From assembly GCF_001922585.1 (NCBI RefSeq), contig NZ_MRBS01000003.1:1-64000 (forward strand): a stretch of DNA of 64,000 nucleotides, given 5' to 3'. This DNA comes from Pantoea sp. 1.19 (GTDB lineage: Bacteria; Pseudomonadota; Gammaproteobacteria; Enterobacterales; Enterobacteriaceae). This document shows positions 1 to 8,466 of the stretch, one piece after another; within the stretch, counting starts at the first letter, position 1; every line of letters starts with the position of its first letter. Position numbers and translations under genes: made by a program. The notes below the pieces were generated by a model, which did not search any database, had not been told where the DNA came from, and was given only the letters and a program-made list of their open reading frames with translations.

Positions 1-1
1 C

Positions 2-919
2 GTGCGCGCTCTGGATACGTACATTTTTGCCGACGGCCAGCTGAGCTACCATTTTGACGTGCGCCTGCCGTACCGCGAGCCTTCGGGCCTGTTCGACGGG
101 GCGGCGGAGTCGGTCTGGGACGTGCGGACCTGGCACGGCCCGGCCACCGGCGCCGTCGCCACGCGGGATTACAACTACCGCGCCGCCTGCGCGCCGATGG
201 ACGCGGCGGCCAGCGTGCGCAGTGACGCGGTGACGACGGGCGAACACTACCGCTACAAAGAGCCGTACCGGGAAGCCGGCGACGACAGCGACCCGGAGGC
301 GGAAACCGAAACCGGCGCGTTCTACGCGCGGCTTCACCACGAGCGGGAGCTGAACAAATCGGCCCGCATTCACCTGTTCAGCAACGCTGCCCACCTCACG
401 CCCGGGCAGGTGCTGGAGCCGCAGGGCGACGTCATTGCCGCCCTGCAAGAGGGCGTGCTCCTCACGCGGGTGACCTACCGGGGGGCCCGCGACTCCCGCC
501 TGCACGTGTCGGTCTGGGGCCTGCCTTACACCGAGCGTTACTGCTTCCGTCCGGCGGAAGTCCCGCGCCCGGTCATCCCGGGTACGCTGCCGGCCCGCGT
601 CGAGAGCCGGGAGAAGAGCGATACCTACGCGCACCTGGACGAGCAGGGGCGCTACCGGGTGAAGCTGGACTTCGACCGGGAGGGGACGGAACCCGGCTAC
701 GGTTACCTGTGGCTGCGGATGGCGAAGCCGACGGCCGGTGGCACGCTGGGCTGGCATGCGCCGCTCATCGACGGCACCGGAGATACCGTTGCGGATAACG
801 CCATGAGTTTCGGCGCAGCGGGGACCAATAACATCACTTTTCGCCATCAGTCATCCCAAAAGATGAGCATAAAACAACACTCACTCTGCGTCACGACCCT
901 GAAAACTGTTGAAACGTGA
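2..919 (+). pseudogene. vgrG: VgrG (TssI) spike protein, 3' fragment truncated at both ends
   Basis: VgrG forms the trimeric tip of the type VI secretion tube. The frame is already open at the window edge, so the true start lies upstream. About the first 255 residues match the family: the gp27-like part holds FYARLHHERELNKSARIHLF and TPGQVLEPQGD, followed by the start of the gp5-like OB fold (YRVKLDFDREGTEPGYGYLW, then GWHAPL). After roughly residue 260 the family sequence (needle and C-terminus) is lost. An unrelated tail of about 45 residues, lower in GC and carrying TNNITFRHQSSQ, runs to the stop. A full VgrG has about 600 residues or more, so this is a remnant. No effector or adaptor gene follows; the next gene is a tRNA on the other strand. 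Family assignment is firm; non-functionality is inferred from the missing needle. Confidence 0.8.
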
Positions 920-1276
920 TGATAAGGGATGCGTGTATACAGCTTCTGATTAACGCCATGCGTTAAAAAGCTCCGCGACTGCCGTGCGGAGAAGCCGCAG
1001 GGTTGATCAGGCGCTCAGCGTAACGGTGAGAGCCTCGCAGACCAGCGCTGCGGGGGCACGGTTGCGCAGTGTCGATGGTGATAAACGGATTGTCACCGCT
1101 TGCTGACGGAGCCGCGTATAAACCGGCGGCATTTTCAGCGTGACATCATCGCCCGGCGCTATCCGGGAGCGCTGGCGGCAAGATGCAAGGGGAGTGAGTT
1201 GTCTGATGCGTTCGCCAGTGAGCCAGCGCAAGCCAGACGGCAATGGCATACCGAATGGCATAGCGAACAGAAACGC
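920..1276. other. Gene-poor boundary between vgrG remnant and tRNA-Ser
   Basis: About 360 bases with no gene I can support. A minus-strand ORF could run from an ATG at 1261 to 1007 (84 residues, ending in ALVCEALTVTLSA). It has no family signature I recognise, sits behind the tRNA terminator and lacks a clear ribosome binding site. The stretch is probably debris at the edge of an accessory block. Confidence 0.4.
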
Positions 1277-1310
1277 AAAAAAAAGCGCATGTTCATTGAT
1301 AACATGCGCT
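1277..1310 (-). terminator. Rho-independent terminator of tRNA-Ser
   Basis: A perfect 10-bp stem (AGCGCATGTT paired with AACATGCGCT, 7-base loop) is followed on the minus strand by eight T residues. It lies immediately 3' of the tRNA gene. Confidence 0.9.
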
Positions 1311-1317
1311 CGTAATA

Positions 1318-1405
1318 TGGCGGTGAGGGAGGGATTCGAACCCTCGATACGTTGCCGTATACACACTTTCCAGGCGTGCTCCTTCAGCCACTCGGACACC
1401 TCACC
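1318..1405 (-). tRNA. serX: tRNA-Ser (anticodon GGA)
   Basis: An 88-nt tRNA read on the minus strand: 5' GGTGAGGTGTCCGAGTGG, anticodon arm with GGA between CCT and AAG, the long variable arm typical of class II serine tRNAs, T arm with GGTTCGAAT, and an encoded CCA at the 3' end. It reads UCC/UCU codons. In E. coli the same tRNA (serX) sits directly upstream of ghrA, as here. The vgrG remnant next to its 3' end suggests it marks an integration or recombination boundary. Confidence 0.97.
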
Positions 1406-1656
1406 ATATTGTTTGTTATCAACAGCAGGCTGTCGACGGGCGCTAATGTAGGGGAAGCGGCGGCGGGGGTCAATCCCCTTTTTCAGGATGTTGATGCGTT
1501 TAGCTACTATTTCGTCATTGTGCGCTGAAAGTGTGCGCTTTTACCCGGCGGGAAAGGAAAACAGCGGCCCGGGGTGGTGCGCTTGCGATGCTACGCGGCA
1601 TATTTTTCTTGCCTCGGCGCGGCTTTTCTCAGAGCCTTGAGGAAAAAGGAGGAAGC

Positions 1657-2598
1657 ATGGAACTTATCTTTTACCATCCATTTTTCAACAGTGACCGCTG
1701 GATAACGGGTCTACAGACGCGGCTGCCCGGATCGCAGGTGCGCGTCTGGCAACCCGGCGATGATGCCCCCGCCGACTATGCGCTGGTGCGCACGCCGCCG
1801 CCGGAGATGCTGCGGGGGCGTCAGGGGCTGAAGGGCGTGTTTGCGCTGGGCGCCGGTGTGGATGATATTCTCGACCAGCTACGCACCTGCCCGGATATGC
1901 TGGACCCCGCGGTGCCGCTGTTCCGCCTGGAAGACACGGGCATGAGCCTGCAAATGCAGGAGTACGCGGTACAGCGCGTGCTGGGCTGGTTCCGCCGCTT
2001 TGATGAGTATCAGCAGCTGCAAGCGCAGGGGCGCTGGCAGCCGCTGAAGCCTCACCGCCGGGAATCCTTTACCGTCGGCGTGCTCGGCGCCGGCGTACTG
2101 GGCCAGGCGGTGGCCTCCAGCCTGAAGGCGTGGGGCTTTCCGCTGCGGCTGTGGAGCCGCTCGCCGCGGGAGTGGGCCGGAATGCAAACGTTTCACGGAC
2201 GGGAACAGCTGCCGGCGTTTCTCGCCGGTACGCAGGTATTAATTAACCTGCTACCGGCGACGGCTGAAACCGAGGGCATTATCAATCGCGCCATGCTGCG
2301 CCAGCTGAATCCGCAGGCTTATTTGCTGAATCTCGCGCGCGGCGTACACGTGGTCGAGGCGGATCTGCTGGCGGCGCTGGCGGCCGGCGAACTGCAGGCC
2401 GCGGCGCTGGACGTGTTTAACGTCGAGCCGCTGCCGGAAGATCACCCTTTCTGGCACCATCCGCGAATCGCTATCACGCCGCACAATGCGGCGGTAACCC
2501 TGCCGGAAGAGGCCATGGCGTATATTGCCCGCGCGATTGGCGAGTACGAAGCGGGCAAAATGCCGGCAGGGTGGGTTGACCGCCAGCGCGGCTATTAA
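1657..2598 (+). CDS. ghrA: Glyoxylate/hydroxypyruvate reductase A
   Basis: NAD(P)H-dependent reduction of glyoxylate to glycolate and hydroxypyruvate to glycerate in the cytoplasm; D-isomer 2-hydroxyacid dehydrogenase family. The product has 313 residues (E. coli GhrA 312). It shows the family N-terminus [10 protein letters not shown], the Rossmann motif [13 protein letters not shown] (about residues 140-152), the catalytic arginine in [10 protein letters not shown] (about 226) and the histidine in TPHNAAVT (about 278). I chose ATG 1657 because AAAGGAGGAAGC lies just upstream; the frame is open further 5' but that part is not family-like. It heads a colinear group with ycdX and ycdY, the same order as in E. 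coli. Confidence 0.97.
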   Translation: MELIFYHPFFNSDRWITGLQTRLPGSQVRVWQPGDDAPADYALVRTPPPEMLRGRQGLKGVFALGAGVDDILDQLRTCPDMLDPAVPLFRLEDTGMSLQMQEYAVQRVLGWFRRFDEYQQLQAQGRWQPLKPHRRESFTVGVLGAGVLGQAVASSLKAWGFPLRLWSRSPREWAGMQTFHGREQLPAFLAGTQVLINLLPATAETEGIINRAMLRQLNPQAYLLNLARGVHVVEADLLAALAAGELQAAALDVFNVEPLPEDHPFWHHPRIAITPHNAAVTLPEEAMAYIARAIGEYEAGKMPAGWVDRQRGY

Positions 2599-2651
2599 TT
2601 GCAGTCCGGGGCGCCGGGCGTGCCCCGTATTATTCACATCAGGAGAAGGCA

Positions 2652-3389
2652 ATGTACCCGGTTGATTTACATATGCACACCGTGGCCAGCACCCATGCTT
2701 ACAGCACGCTGCGGGACTACGTCCTGCAGGCGCAAACCTGCGGCATCCGCCTGCTGGCTATCACCGATCACGGTCCGGATATGGCCGATGCGCCGCACTA
2801 CTGGCACTTCGTCAATATGCGCGTCTGGCCGCGGATGATTGACGGCGTCGGCATCCTGCGCGGCATTGAGGCCAACATCAAAAACCTTGCGGGGGAGATC
2901 GACTGTAGCGGTCCGATGATGGACGCGATGGATATCGTGGTGGCCGGCTTTCATGAGCCGGTATTCCCGCCGCAGGATAGCGATACCCATACCGCCGCGA
3001 TGATCGCCGCGATGGCCAGTGGTCAGGTGCACATCATTAGTCATCCTGGCAATCCGCGCTATCCGGTAGATATCCCGGCAATTGCCGCGGCGGCGGCCCG
3101 GCACAACGTTGCCCTTGAGCTGAATAACTCTTCCTTCACCCATTCCCGCAAAGGCAGCGAGCCAAACTGCCGGGCGATTGCGGCGGCGGTTCGCGATGCC
3201 GGTGGCTGGCTGGCGCTGGGGTCAGATTCCCATACCGCCTTTACTCTCGGTCATTTTGAGCACTGCCTGCGTATTCTGCGCGAGGTGGATTTTCCGGAAG
3301 ATCGGGTGTTAAATGTGACGCCCCGACGCCTGCTGAACTTTCTTGAGCTGCGCACCGGGAAACCCATCGCCGAACTGGCTGAACTGTGA
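2652..3389 (+). CDS. ycdX: PHP-domain phosphatase YcdX
   Basis: A 245-residue zinc-dependent phosphatase of the polymerase-and-histidinol-phosphatase (PHP) family. Metal-binding residues are visible in order: DLHMHTVAS (6-14), ITDHGPD, GIEANI, a mid-protein [13 protein letters not shown] and LGSDSHTAF near the C-terminus. This matches the trinuclear metal site known for E. coli YcdX. The ATG follows AGGAGAAGGCA. It sits 53 bases after ghrA and 27 before ycdY, so probably one operon; E. coli work links ycdX and ycdY to swarming motility. Confidence 0.96.
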   Translation: MYPVDLHMHTVASTHAYSTLRDYVLQAQTCGIRLLAITDHGPDMADAPHYWHFVNMRVWPRMIDGVGILRGIEANIKNLAGEIDCSGPMMDAMDIVVAGFHEPVFPPQDSDTHTAAMIAAMASGQVHIISHPGNPRYPVDIPAIAAAAARHNVALELNNSSFTHSRKGSEPNCRAIAAAVRDAGGWLALGSDSHTAFTLGHFEHCLRILREVDFPEDRVLNVTPRRLLNFLELRTGKPIAELAEL

Positions 3390-3416
3390 CGTTGTCACAT
3401 ATAACGGAATAACATC

Positions 3417-3989
3417 ATGAATGAGTTTTCAATCCTCTGCCGCGTGCTGGGCTCGCTGTATCACCGCCCGCCGCAGGATCCGATCCTGACGCCGCTGTTT
3501 GCCCTGCTGCGTGAAGGCACCCTGCGGGCGCAGTGGCCGCTGGAGCAGGATGCGCTGCTGCAGCGACTGGAGCAGAACGCCGAACCGGCCGCGCTGGCAG
3601 GGGATTACGCGGCGCTGTTTGTCGGTGAGCAGTGCGCGGTCCCGCCCTGCGGATCGCAGTGGCCGAACGGGCCACAGGAAGCGGAGGTGCGCGCCTTTTT
3701 AACCTCGCGCGGGATGTCGCTTGGCGAGGCGCCGGCGGATCACATCGGCCAGCTGCTGCTGGCCGCCTCCTGGCTGGAAGATCAGTCGCAGGAGGATGAA
3801 TACGCGGCGCAGGTGAGGCTGTTTGACAGCTACCTGCTGCCGTGGTGCGGCACGTTTCTGGGTAAGCTCGAAGCGCACGCTCAGACGCCGTTTTATCGTG
3901 CGCTGGCCGGCCTGAGCCGCGAAGCTATTCAGGCGATGCGTGAAGAGCTGGCGGAAGTGGAAACCGCGGCCGCCGATCGCGGCGCCTGA
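3417..3989 (+). CDS. ycdY: TorD/DmsD-family chaperone YcdY
   Basis: A 190-residue all-helical protein of the TorD/DmsD/NarJ redox-enzyme maturation family (E. coli YcdY 184). Family features seen are the N-terminal FSILCRVLGSLYHRPP, the central YAALFVGEQCAVPPCGSQW, and DHIGQLLLAASWLED. YcdY is reported to help load zinc into YcdX, and its position right after ycdX fits. The gene ends at the edge of a convergent pseudogene. No independent promoter is visible. Confidence 0.93.
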   Translation: MNEFSILCRVLGSLYHRPPQDPILTPLFALLREGTLRAQWPLEQDALLQRLEQNAEPAALAGDYAALFVGEQCAVPPCGSQWPNGPQEAEVRAFLTSRGMSLGEAPADHIGQLLLAASWLEDQSQEDEYAAQVRLFDSYLLPWCGTFLGKLEAHAQTPFYRALAGLSREAIQAMREELAEVETAAADRGA

Positions 3990-3994
3990 CGTCG

Positions 3995-5470
3995 TCAGGT
4001 CGCCCAGCGTGCCGCGCGACCAGCACCACGGGGTGCCGGGTAGCCAGAAGGGTGCGCGCAGACGCTGTCCTCCCCCCGCGCCGTTAGCGCAATCCCGGCG
4101 TTCACATCGTCCGGCGTGCCGGTGACCGGCGGCGCCGCTGGCCGCTGCGCGCAACCAGAAACGCCGGGGGGCGGCCAGCGACAGCCGCGCCTGCCCGTCG
4201 CGCGGCTGCTGCAGGCGTTCGCTGATGCCGCGCAGCACGGCGGCGGCCATCAGATAACCGGCGGCGTGATCCCGCGCCGGCAGCGGCACCGGCCGGTTGG
4301 CCTGCTGCCAGCGCTGACCGGCTTCGTCCATGCCGCAGGCCATGTGTACCAGGCTGTCAATGCCACGCCCCCGGCCAGCCCCGTGCGTTCAGCGAAACGT
4401 CAGGCAGCCCTGGCGCCAGTCGCTGCAGGCTGTCAGCTTCATATCGCAACCGCTCCAGCGCAGCGGCGCGCTAGCCGTGAACCCGAATCCCGGGCTGCGC
4501 CAGCAGCCGCGTAAACGCGGCGCTGTCGTCACGCGGCCGTCCATCGAGACGGGCGCAGCGTTTGCCCAGCGTCAACGCCTCCTTGCTGCCCGACTCCTGC
4601 CAGCCGGATGGATCAATGCGCAGCACCTCCGCGTCCACTCCGGGCAAAAAGCGGGCGATGACCGGGCCGGCAATGGCGGCGTGGGCGATCATCCCGGGCT
4701 GCGCCAGCAGCCGCGCAAACGCGGCGCTGTCGTCACGCGGCCGTCCATCGAGACGGGCGCAGCGTTTGCCCAGCGTCAACGCCTCCTTGCTGCCCGACTT
4801 CTGCCAGCCGGATGGATCAATGCGCAGCACCTCCGCGTCCACTCCGGCAAAAAAGCGGGCGATGACCGGGCCGGCAGCCGGCCCGATGGGCGCCTGGCCA
4901 CGGCGGCGCCGGCAATGGCGGCGTGGGCGATCCGCGGGGCCTGCTGTCCGGCAATACCCCGGGGAGGCTGCCGTCACGCCGCAGGGCTGCGCAGGTGTGC
5001 GGCACAGCCGCCAGACGCCAGGATGGCTCCTCCAGCGCCGCTGCCGCCCCCGGGCTTACCGCCGCGGCCAGCCGGGTGTTATCGCCGTGAGCGCCCCGCA
5101 CCGCCCGCATTGCCGCGCGATGATTCGGGGCAGTCGTCAGCAGACGGATCCCGCCGCCGGCAGCGGCGGTATCTCCGGCCAGCGGGTCCCACAGGGCCTG
5201 AGCCGGCCGGTTTAGCGGAATAACGCGCGGCGCGAACCAGCGCGAGGCCAGCCGCACATCAATCTGCGGCGTGCGGGCCGGCCAGGCGCGCTGCGGCGCT
5301 GATCGCTACAGCCGGGCTGCTGGCCGCCGGCTCACCGATTGCACAGGCGCAGCCGAGCCGCTGCTCGCCGCAATGGTATGCTGGCCGGGAGCGTATCGGT
5401 AAATGGCTGCGGCCAGAGGGTTTGCCACCGTGAGGTCTGTGAAGACAGGCTTTGGCTCTTTATATCACCC
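3995..5470 (-). pseudogene. Decayed CaiB/BaiF (class III) CoA-transferase with internal tandem duplication
   Basis: Reading the minus strand gives pieces of one class III CoA-transferase spread over several frames. The order is FTDLTVANPLAAAIYRYAPG (near 5430), DVRLASRWFAPRVIPLNRP (near 5250), VDAEVLRIDPSGWQ with LGKRCARLDGRP (twice, near 4800 and 4600), and DHAAGYLMAAAVLRGISERL (near 4270), with the C-terminus next to ycdY. Stops and frame changes separate the pieces, so no intact protein can be made. A 204-bp segment at 4487-4690 is repeated almost exactly at 4691-4876. These enzymes move CoA between acids, but the substrate cannot be told. Open frames on the plus strand here are antisense artefacts. 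Family call is good; the exact ends are approximate. Confidence 0.8.
4487..4876. repeat. Tandem direct duplication, 204-bp unit, inside the pseudogene
   Basis: Copy 1 (4487-4690) and copy 2 (from 4691) both start ATCCCGGGCTGCGCC and differ at only a few bases. Both encode the same segment (VDAEVLRIDPSGWQ to LLAQPG) on the minus strand. The unit is 68 codons, so it kept frame. Copy 2 matches up to about 4876; after an extra 30-odd bases the end sequence of copy 1 (GGCAATGGCGGCGTGGGCGA) recurs at 4911-4930. Confidence 0.9.
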
Positions 5471-5476
5471 CGACGC

Positions 5477-6361
5477 TCAGGAACGGCGGGCACGCTGGAA
5501 CCGCCACAGCGCACGCAGGTGGCTGCGATTCACCACCGCGACGCAGGTACCGGTGACCACCAGCGCCGCACCGATCAATTTAAACTGATTCAGACTGTCT
5601 CCCAGTACCAGAATACCAAACAGCACCGCCAGGACGGGGGTCAATAAAGACCAGGGCATCAGCATATTCACCGTGTATTTGCGGATCAGGCCATACCAGA
5701 GAGAATAGGCCAGAATGGAGGATCCGATGGCGCTGTACAGAATCGCAAACCAGCCGCGCCAGCTGGCATGCTGCAGCGCGCTCCATTGGTCCTGTTCCAA
5801 CAGCAGCGAGGCGGCGCCGACAATGGGAATGGCCAAACATGACACCCAGGCGCTCATGGTCAGCGGCTTGATGGGCGGGGACTTTTTCACAATCATATTA
5901 CTGATCGCCCAGCCTGCGGCGCTGGTTAATAACAGGCAGAGCACCCACCAGTGCGGAATGGTTGGACTGCCGCTGATCACCATGACGCCGGTGAGGGATA
6001 ACAGAATACCGACAATTTGCTGCAGGCTCAGTTTCTCTTTCAGCACCAGCATGGCGAGGATCATGGAGAACGGCGTGCCGAGCTGCACCAGAATGGCGCT
6101 GGTGCCGGCGTCGGTGTAGCGGGTACCGACGAACAGCAGTGAAAAGTGCATAAAACCAAAGGTAAAGGCCAGCGGTACCAGATAGCGCAGTTCGGCGCGC
6201 CTGACGCGACAGAACGGCACCAGCAGCACGGAGACGACGACAAAGCGCATTAGCGTTAAAAACAGCGGCGGCAAATCGACCAGTCCCCATTTAATCGCTA
6301 CAGAATTAAATGCCCAGAGCGAAACAATACAGAGAACCAATAATTGATGACGGGGAGCCAA
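5477..6361 (-). CDS. EamA-family (DMT) inner-membrane transporter
   Basis: A drug/metabolite-transporter superfamily permease with ten predicted membrane helices in two EamA repeats of five, about 294 residues; the substrate is unknown. First-repeat features include SLWAFNSVAIKWGLVDLPP, FGFMHFSLLFVGTRYTDAGT and LGTPFSMILAMLVLKEKLS. The second repeat holds IGSSILAYSLWYGLIRKY and TPVLAVLFGILVLGDSL. I chose TTG 6361 (AAAGGA six bases upstream, protein starting LAPRHQLLVLC) because that gives the usual family length. An ATG at 6463 would add 34 residues with no family match and cannot be excluded. It is divergent from the amidotransferase gene. Confidence 0.88.
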   Translation of the reverse strand: MAPRHQLLVLCIVSLWAFNSVAIKWGLVDLPPLFLTLMRFVVVSVLLVPFCRVRRAELRYLVPLAFTFGFMHFSLLFVGTRYTDAGTSAILVQLGTPFSMILAMLVLKEKLSLQQIVGILLSLTGVMVISGSPTIPHWWVLCLLLTSAAGWAISNMIVKKSPPIKPLTMSAWVSCLAIPIVGAASLLLEQDQWSALQHASWRGWFAILYSAIGSSILAYSLWYGLIRKYTVNMLMPWSLLTPVLAVLFGILVLGDSLNQFKLIGAALVVTGTCVAVVNRSHLRALWRFQRARRS

Positions 6362-6521
6362 AGGAAATCCTTTATAGTCAGGCGGCGCTGGCGGATAAAA
6401 AAACGCCAGCGGGCGGTAAATCAGATAAAAGAATACTATCGCATTCTGGCACGTTTTTTTCACCGCCTAATGATGAGGAATAATTAACCGCAGGAAAGGA
6501 TTCACCGCGCGGAACAAGTCT

Positions 6522-6552
6522 GGTATTTTTTCTGCGGTAAGCAAAAAATACC
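6522..6552. promoter_or_regulatory. Perfect 10-bp inverted repeat in divergent promoter region
   Basis: GGTATTTTTT (6522-6531) and AAAAAATACC (6543-6552) are exact inverted copies separated by 11 bases. They lie 43 bases upstream of the amidotransferase start and in the divergent gap with the EamA gene. The AT-rich symmetric form suggests an operator for a dimeric regulator; a transcript hairpin is the alternative. No regulator gene lies beside it. Confidence 0.45.
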
Positions 6553-6595
6553 CTGCCGTGCATTAATTATGCCGCCTCTGTTTGGGAGTGAGCCC

Positions 6596-7333
6596 ATGCG
6601 TCGAGAGTCTGTTGCCCCGTTAGCGATTATTCAGTTACAACCCCCTCCGGAGCGCGTGCGCCAGCAGATTGGCGAGCAGCACCAGTGGTTTATTGCCGCG
6701 CTCGATTTACAGCCGGGCGACTATCAGGTCTGCCGCCCGGATCTCGGCGAGGCGTTGCCAGCGCCCAGCTCTCTCTCCGCGGCAATCATCTGCGGCTCCT
6801 GGGCAATGGTCACCGACCATGACGCCTGGTGCGATCGAATGGCGGACTGGGTGCGACTGGCGGTGAGCACCGATCTCCCGCTGCTGGGGGTCTGCTATGG
6901 CCATCAGCTGATGGCCTGGGCGCTGGGTGGTGAAGTGGCGGATAACCCCAACGGCTGGGAGCGCGGGTTACAGCAGATATTGGCCTTGCCGCCGCTGGCG
7001 AGCGATCCGCTGCTGCAGCGCTTTCCCGCCCAGTTTTCCGCGTGGCTGTCGCACCGGCAGTCGGTCATTACGCCGCCGCGCCAGGCACAGGTACTGGCGC
7101 GCTCGGCGCTGGATGGCTGCCAGATCCTGCGCTACAGCGATCGGGCGCTGTCGGTACAGTTTCACCCGGAGTTCACCGGCGAGATGATGACGGCCTGCCT
7201 GACGCACGCGCTGCCGCCGGGCGGCGTCGTGAGCCTGATGTGCCATCAGGAAGAGCCGCACTGGGCGCGCGAACTGCTGCTGCGTTTCTGGCAGCAGGTG
7301 GCGGTCAGCCCGTCGCGCGCGCTGGCGGAATAA
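6596..7333 (+). CDS. Class-I glutamine amidotransferase (GMP synthase-like)
   Basis: A 245-residue stand-alone GATase1 domain. The nucleophile elbow is GVCYGHQL (Cys at about residue 101); the His-Glu pair of the triad is in VQFHPEF (about 193-197). The oxyanion-strand region reads AAIICGSWAMV. Such proteins resemble the glutaminase half of GuaA but lack the synthetase half, so the acceptor of the ammonia is unknown. ATG 6596 follows GGGAGTG; an upstream in-frame start at 6569 lacks a binding site. It has no operon partner: the next gene (chaA) converges on it. Confidence 0.85.
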   Translation: MRRESVAPLAIIQLQPPPERVRQQIGEQHQWFIAALDLQPGDYQVCRPDLGEALPAPSSLSAAIICGSWAMVTDHDAWCDRMADWVRLAVSTDLPLLGVCYGHQLMAWALGGEVADNPNGWERGLQQILALPPLASDPLLQRFPAQFSAWLSHRQSVITPPRQAQVLARSALDGCQILRYSDRALSVQFHPEFTGEMMTACLTHALPPGGVVSLMCHQEEPHWARELLLRFWQQVAVSPSRALAE

Positions 7334-7356
7334 AAAAGCCGCCCGGTGGGCGGCTT
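7332..7356 (-). terminator. Terminator of chaA
   Basis: The stem AAGCCGCC / GGGCGGCTT is followed by a T-run on the minus strand. It lies between the convergent amidotransferase and chaA ends. The plus side has no T-run, so it works mainly for chaA. Confidence 0.75.
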
Positions 7357-7374
7357 GATGTGATGGGGTCTGAC

Positions 7375-8466
7375 TTACAGCATAATGGTCATCAGGTAGG
7401 CGACAAACAGCGCCAGGTGTGCCGCGCCGTTTAGCACGTTGGTCCTGCCGGTCGAGAACGAAATATGGCAGAGCACCAGCGCTGCCACCATCACCACCAT
7501 TTGCGGCGGCTGCAGGGCAAAGATCAGCGTCTGGTTGGTCAAGATGGCAATGATGGTCACCGCCGGCACGGTCAGCGAAATGGTGGCCAGCACCGAACCG
7601 AAAAACAGGTTCATGGCGCGCTGTACCTGGTTAGCCAGTACCGCTTTTAACGCGCCCAGCCCCTCCGGCGACAGGATCAGCAGCGCCACCAGGAAGCCGG
7701 TAAACTGCGCCGGAGCGTTCATGATCGTCAGCAGCTCTTCCAGCGGATTGGCGTTCATTTTGGTAACGCTGATCACTGCAATCAGGTGCACCACCAGCCA
7801 CAGCGCATGCCACAGGCTGCTGTGTGCCGACGGCTTGCCGTGATGGGGATCGTCACCGTCATCTTCATGCTCATAAACAAACAGGCTCTGGTGCGTTTTG
7901 GTCTGGATCAGCAGGAAGACGCCGTACATGGAGGCAGAAATGGCCGAGGCGATCAGCGCCTGGGTCGGGGTAAAATTGCCGCCGGGCAACGCAAAGGGAA
8001 ACACCAGCACGATAATCGCCAGCGGGAAAATCGCAATCATATACTGCTTGATGCCGCCAAGGTTGACGTACTGGGTCGCAAATTTCCGTCCGCCCAGCAG
8101 CAGCGAAAAGCCGACCAGGCCAGTAGTCACAATCATCACGATGGAATACAGCGTATCGCGCATCAGCGCCGGGGCGGCATCACCGGTGGCCATCAGCGCG
8201 GAGATCAGGCTGACTTCCAGAATCACGACCGACAGGCTGAGGATCAGCGATCCGTAAGGTTCGCCCAGACGGTGAGCCAGCACGTCAGCATGGCGCACCA
8301 CGCTGAAGGCGCTACTGAGGATCGCCACCAACGCCAGCAGGTTAATGCCGATCAGCGCCGGCAGATCGGTGGTCGCACCAAACAGGATAAGGACCCCGAT
8401 CGCGAGCAGTGGGAAAAGCAGTGAGTATTCGGTATGGCGGGTTTTCGTGCTGTCTGCGGCACTCAT
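7375..8466 (-). CDS. chaA: Sodium-potassium/proton (Ca2+/H+) antiporter ChaA
   Basis: A CaCA-superfamily inner-membrane antiporter that exports Na+, K+ or Ca2+ for protons, important in alkaline and salt stress. It has 363 residues (E. coli 366). Signature stretches include SAFSVVRHADVLAHRLGEP, SVVILEVSLISALMATGD, the acidic and histidine-rich cytoplasmic loop EHEDDGDDPHHGKPSAH, and LVALLILSPEGLGALKAVLA. The Glu of LEVSLIS and of LSPEG belong to the paired alpha repeats that bind cations. ATG 8466 follows GGAG; in-frame codons further upstream are not family-like. E. coli has chaABC in one direction, whereas here chaC is divergent and chaB is absent from the window. Confidence 0.97.
   Translation of the reverse strand: MSAADSTKTRHTEYSLLFPLLAIGVLILFGATTDLPALIGINLLALVAILSSAFSVVRHADVLAHRLGEPYGSLILSLSVVILEVSLISALMATGDAAPALMRDTLYSIVMIVTTGLVGFSLLLGGRKFATQYVNLGGIKQYMIAIFPLAIIVLVFPFALPGGNFTPTQALIASAISASMYGVFLLIQTKTHQSLFVYEHEDDGDDPHHGKPSAHSSLWHALWLVVHLIAVISVTKMNANPLEELLTIMNAPAQFTGFLVALLILSPEGLGALKAVLANQVQRAMNLFFGSVLATISLTVPAVTIIAILTNQTLIFALQPPQMVVMVAALVLCHISFSTGRTNVLNGAAHLALFVAYLMTIML

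Noticed and set aside
1007-1399. Minus-strand ORF of 130 codons over the tRNA gene
   Set aside because: Its 5' third is the tRNA-Ser itself read as protein, followed by the terminator. The remaining 84 codons have no family features.
4487-4876. Considered as a CRISPR-like or regulatory repeat array
   Set aside because: There are only two long adjacent copies without spacers, both coding for the same pseudogene segment.
4330-5223. Plus-strand ORFs with repeated protein segments, looking like a repeat protein
   Set aside because: They are antisense to the CoA-transferase pseudogene, and the repeats come from the 204-bp DNA duplication. The minus-strand reading gives real family motifs.
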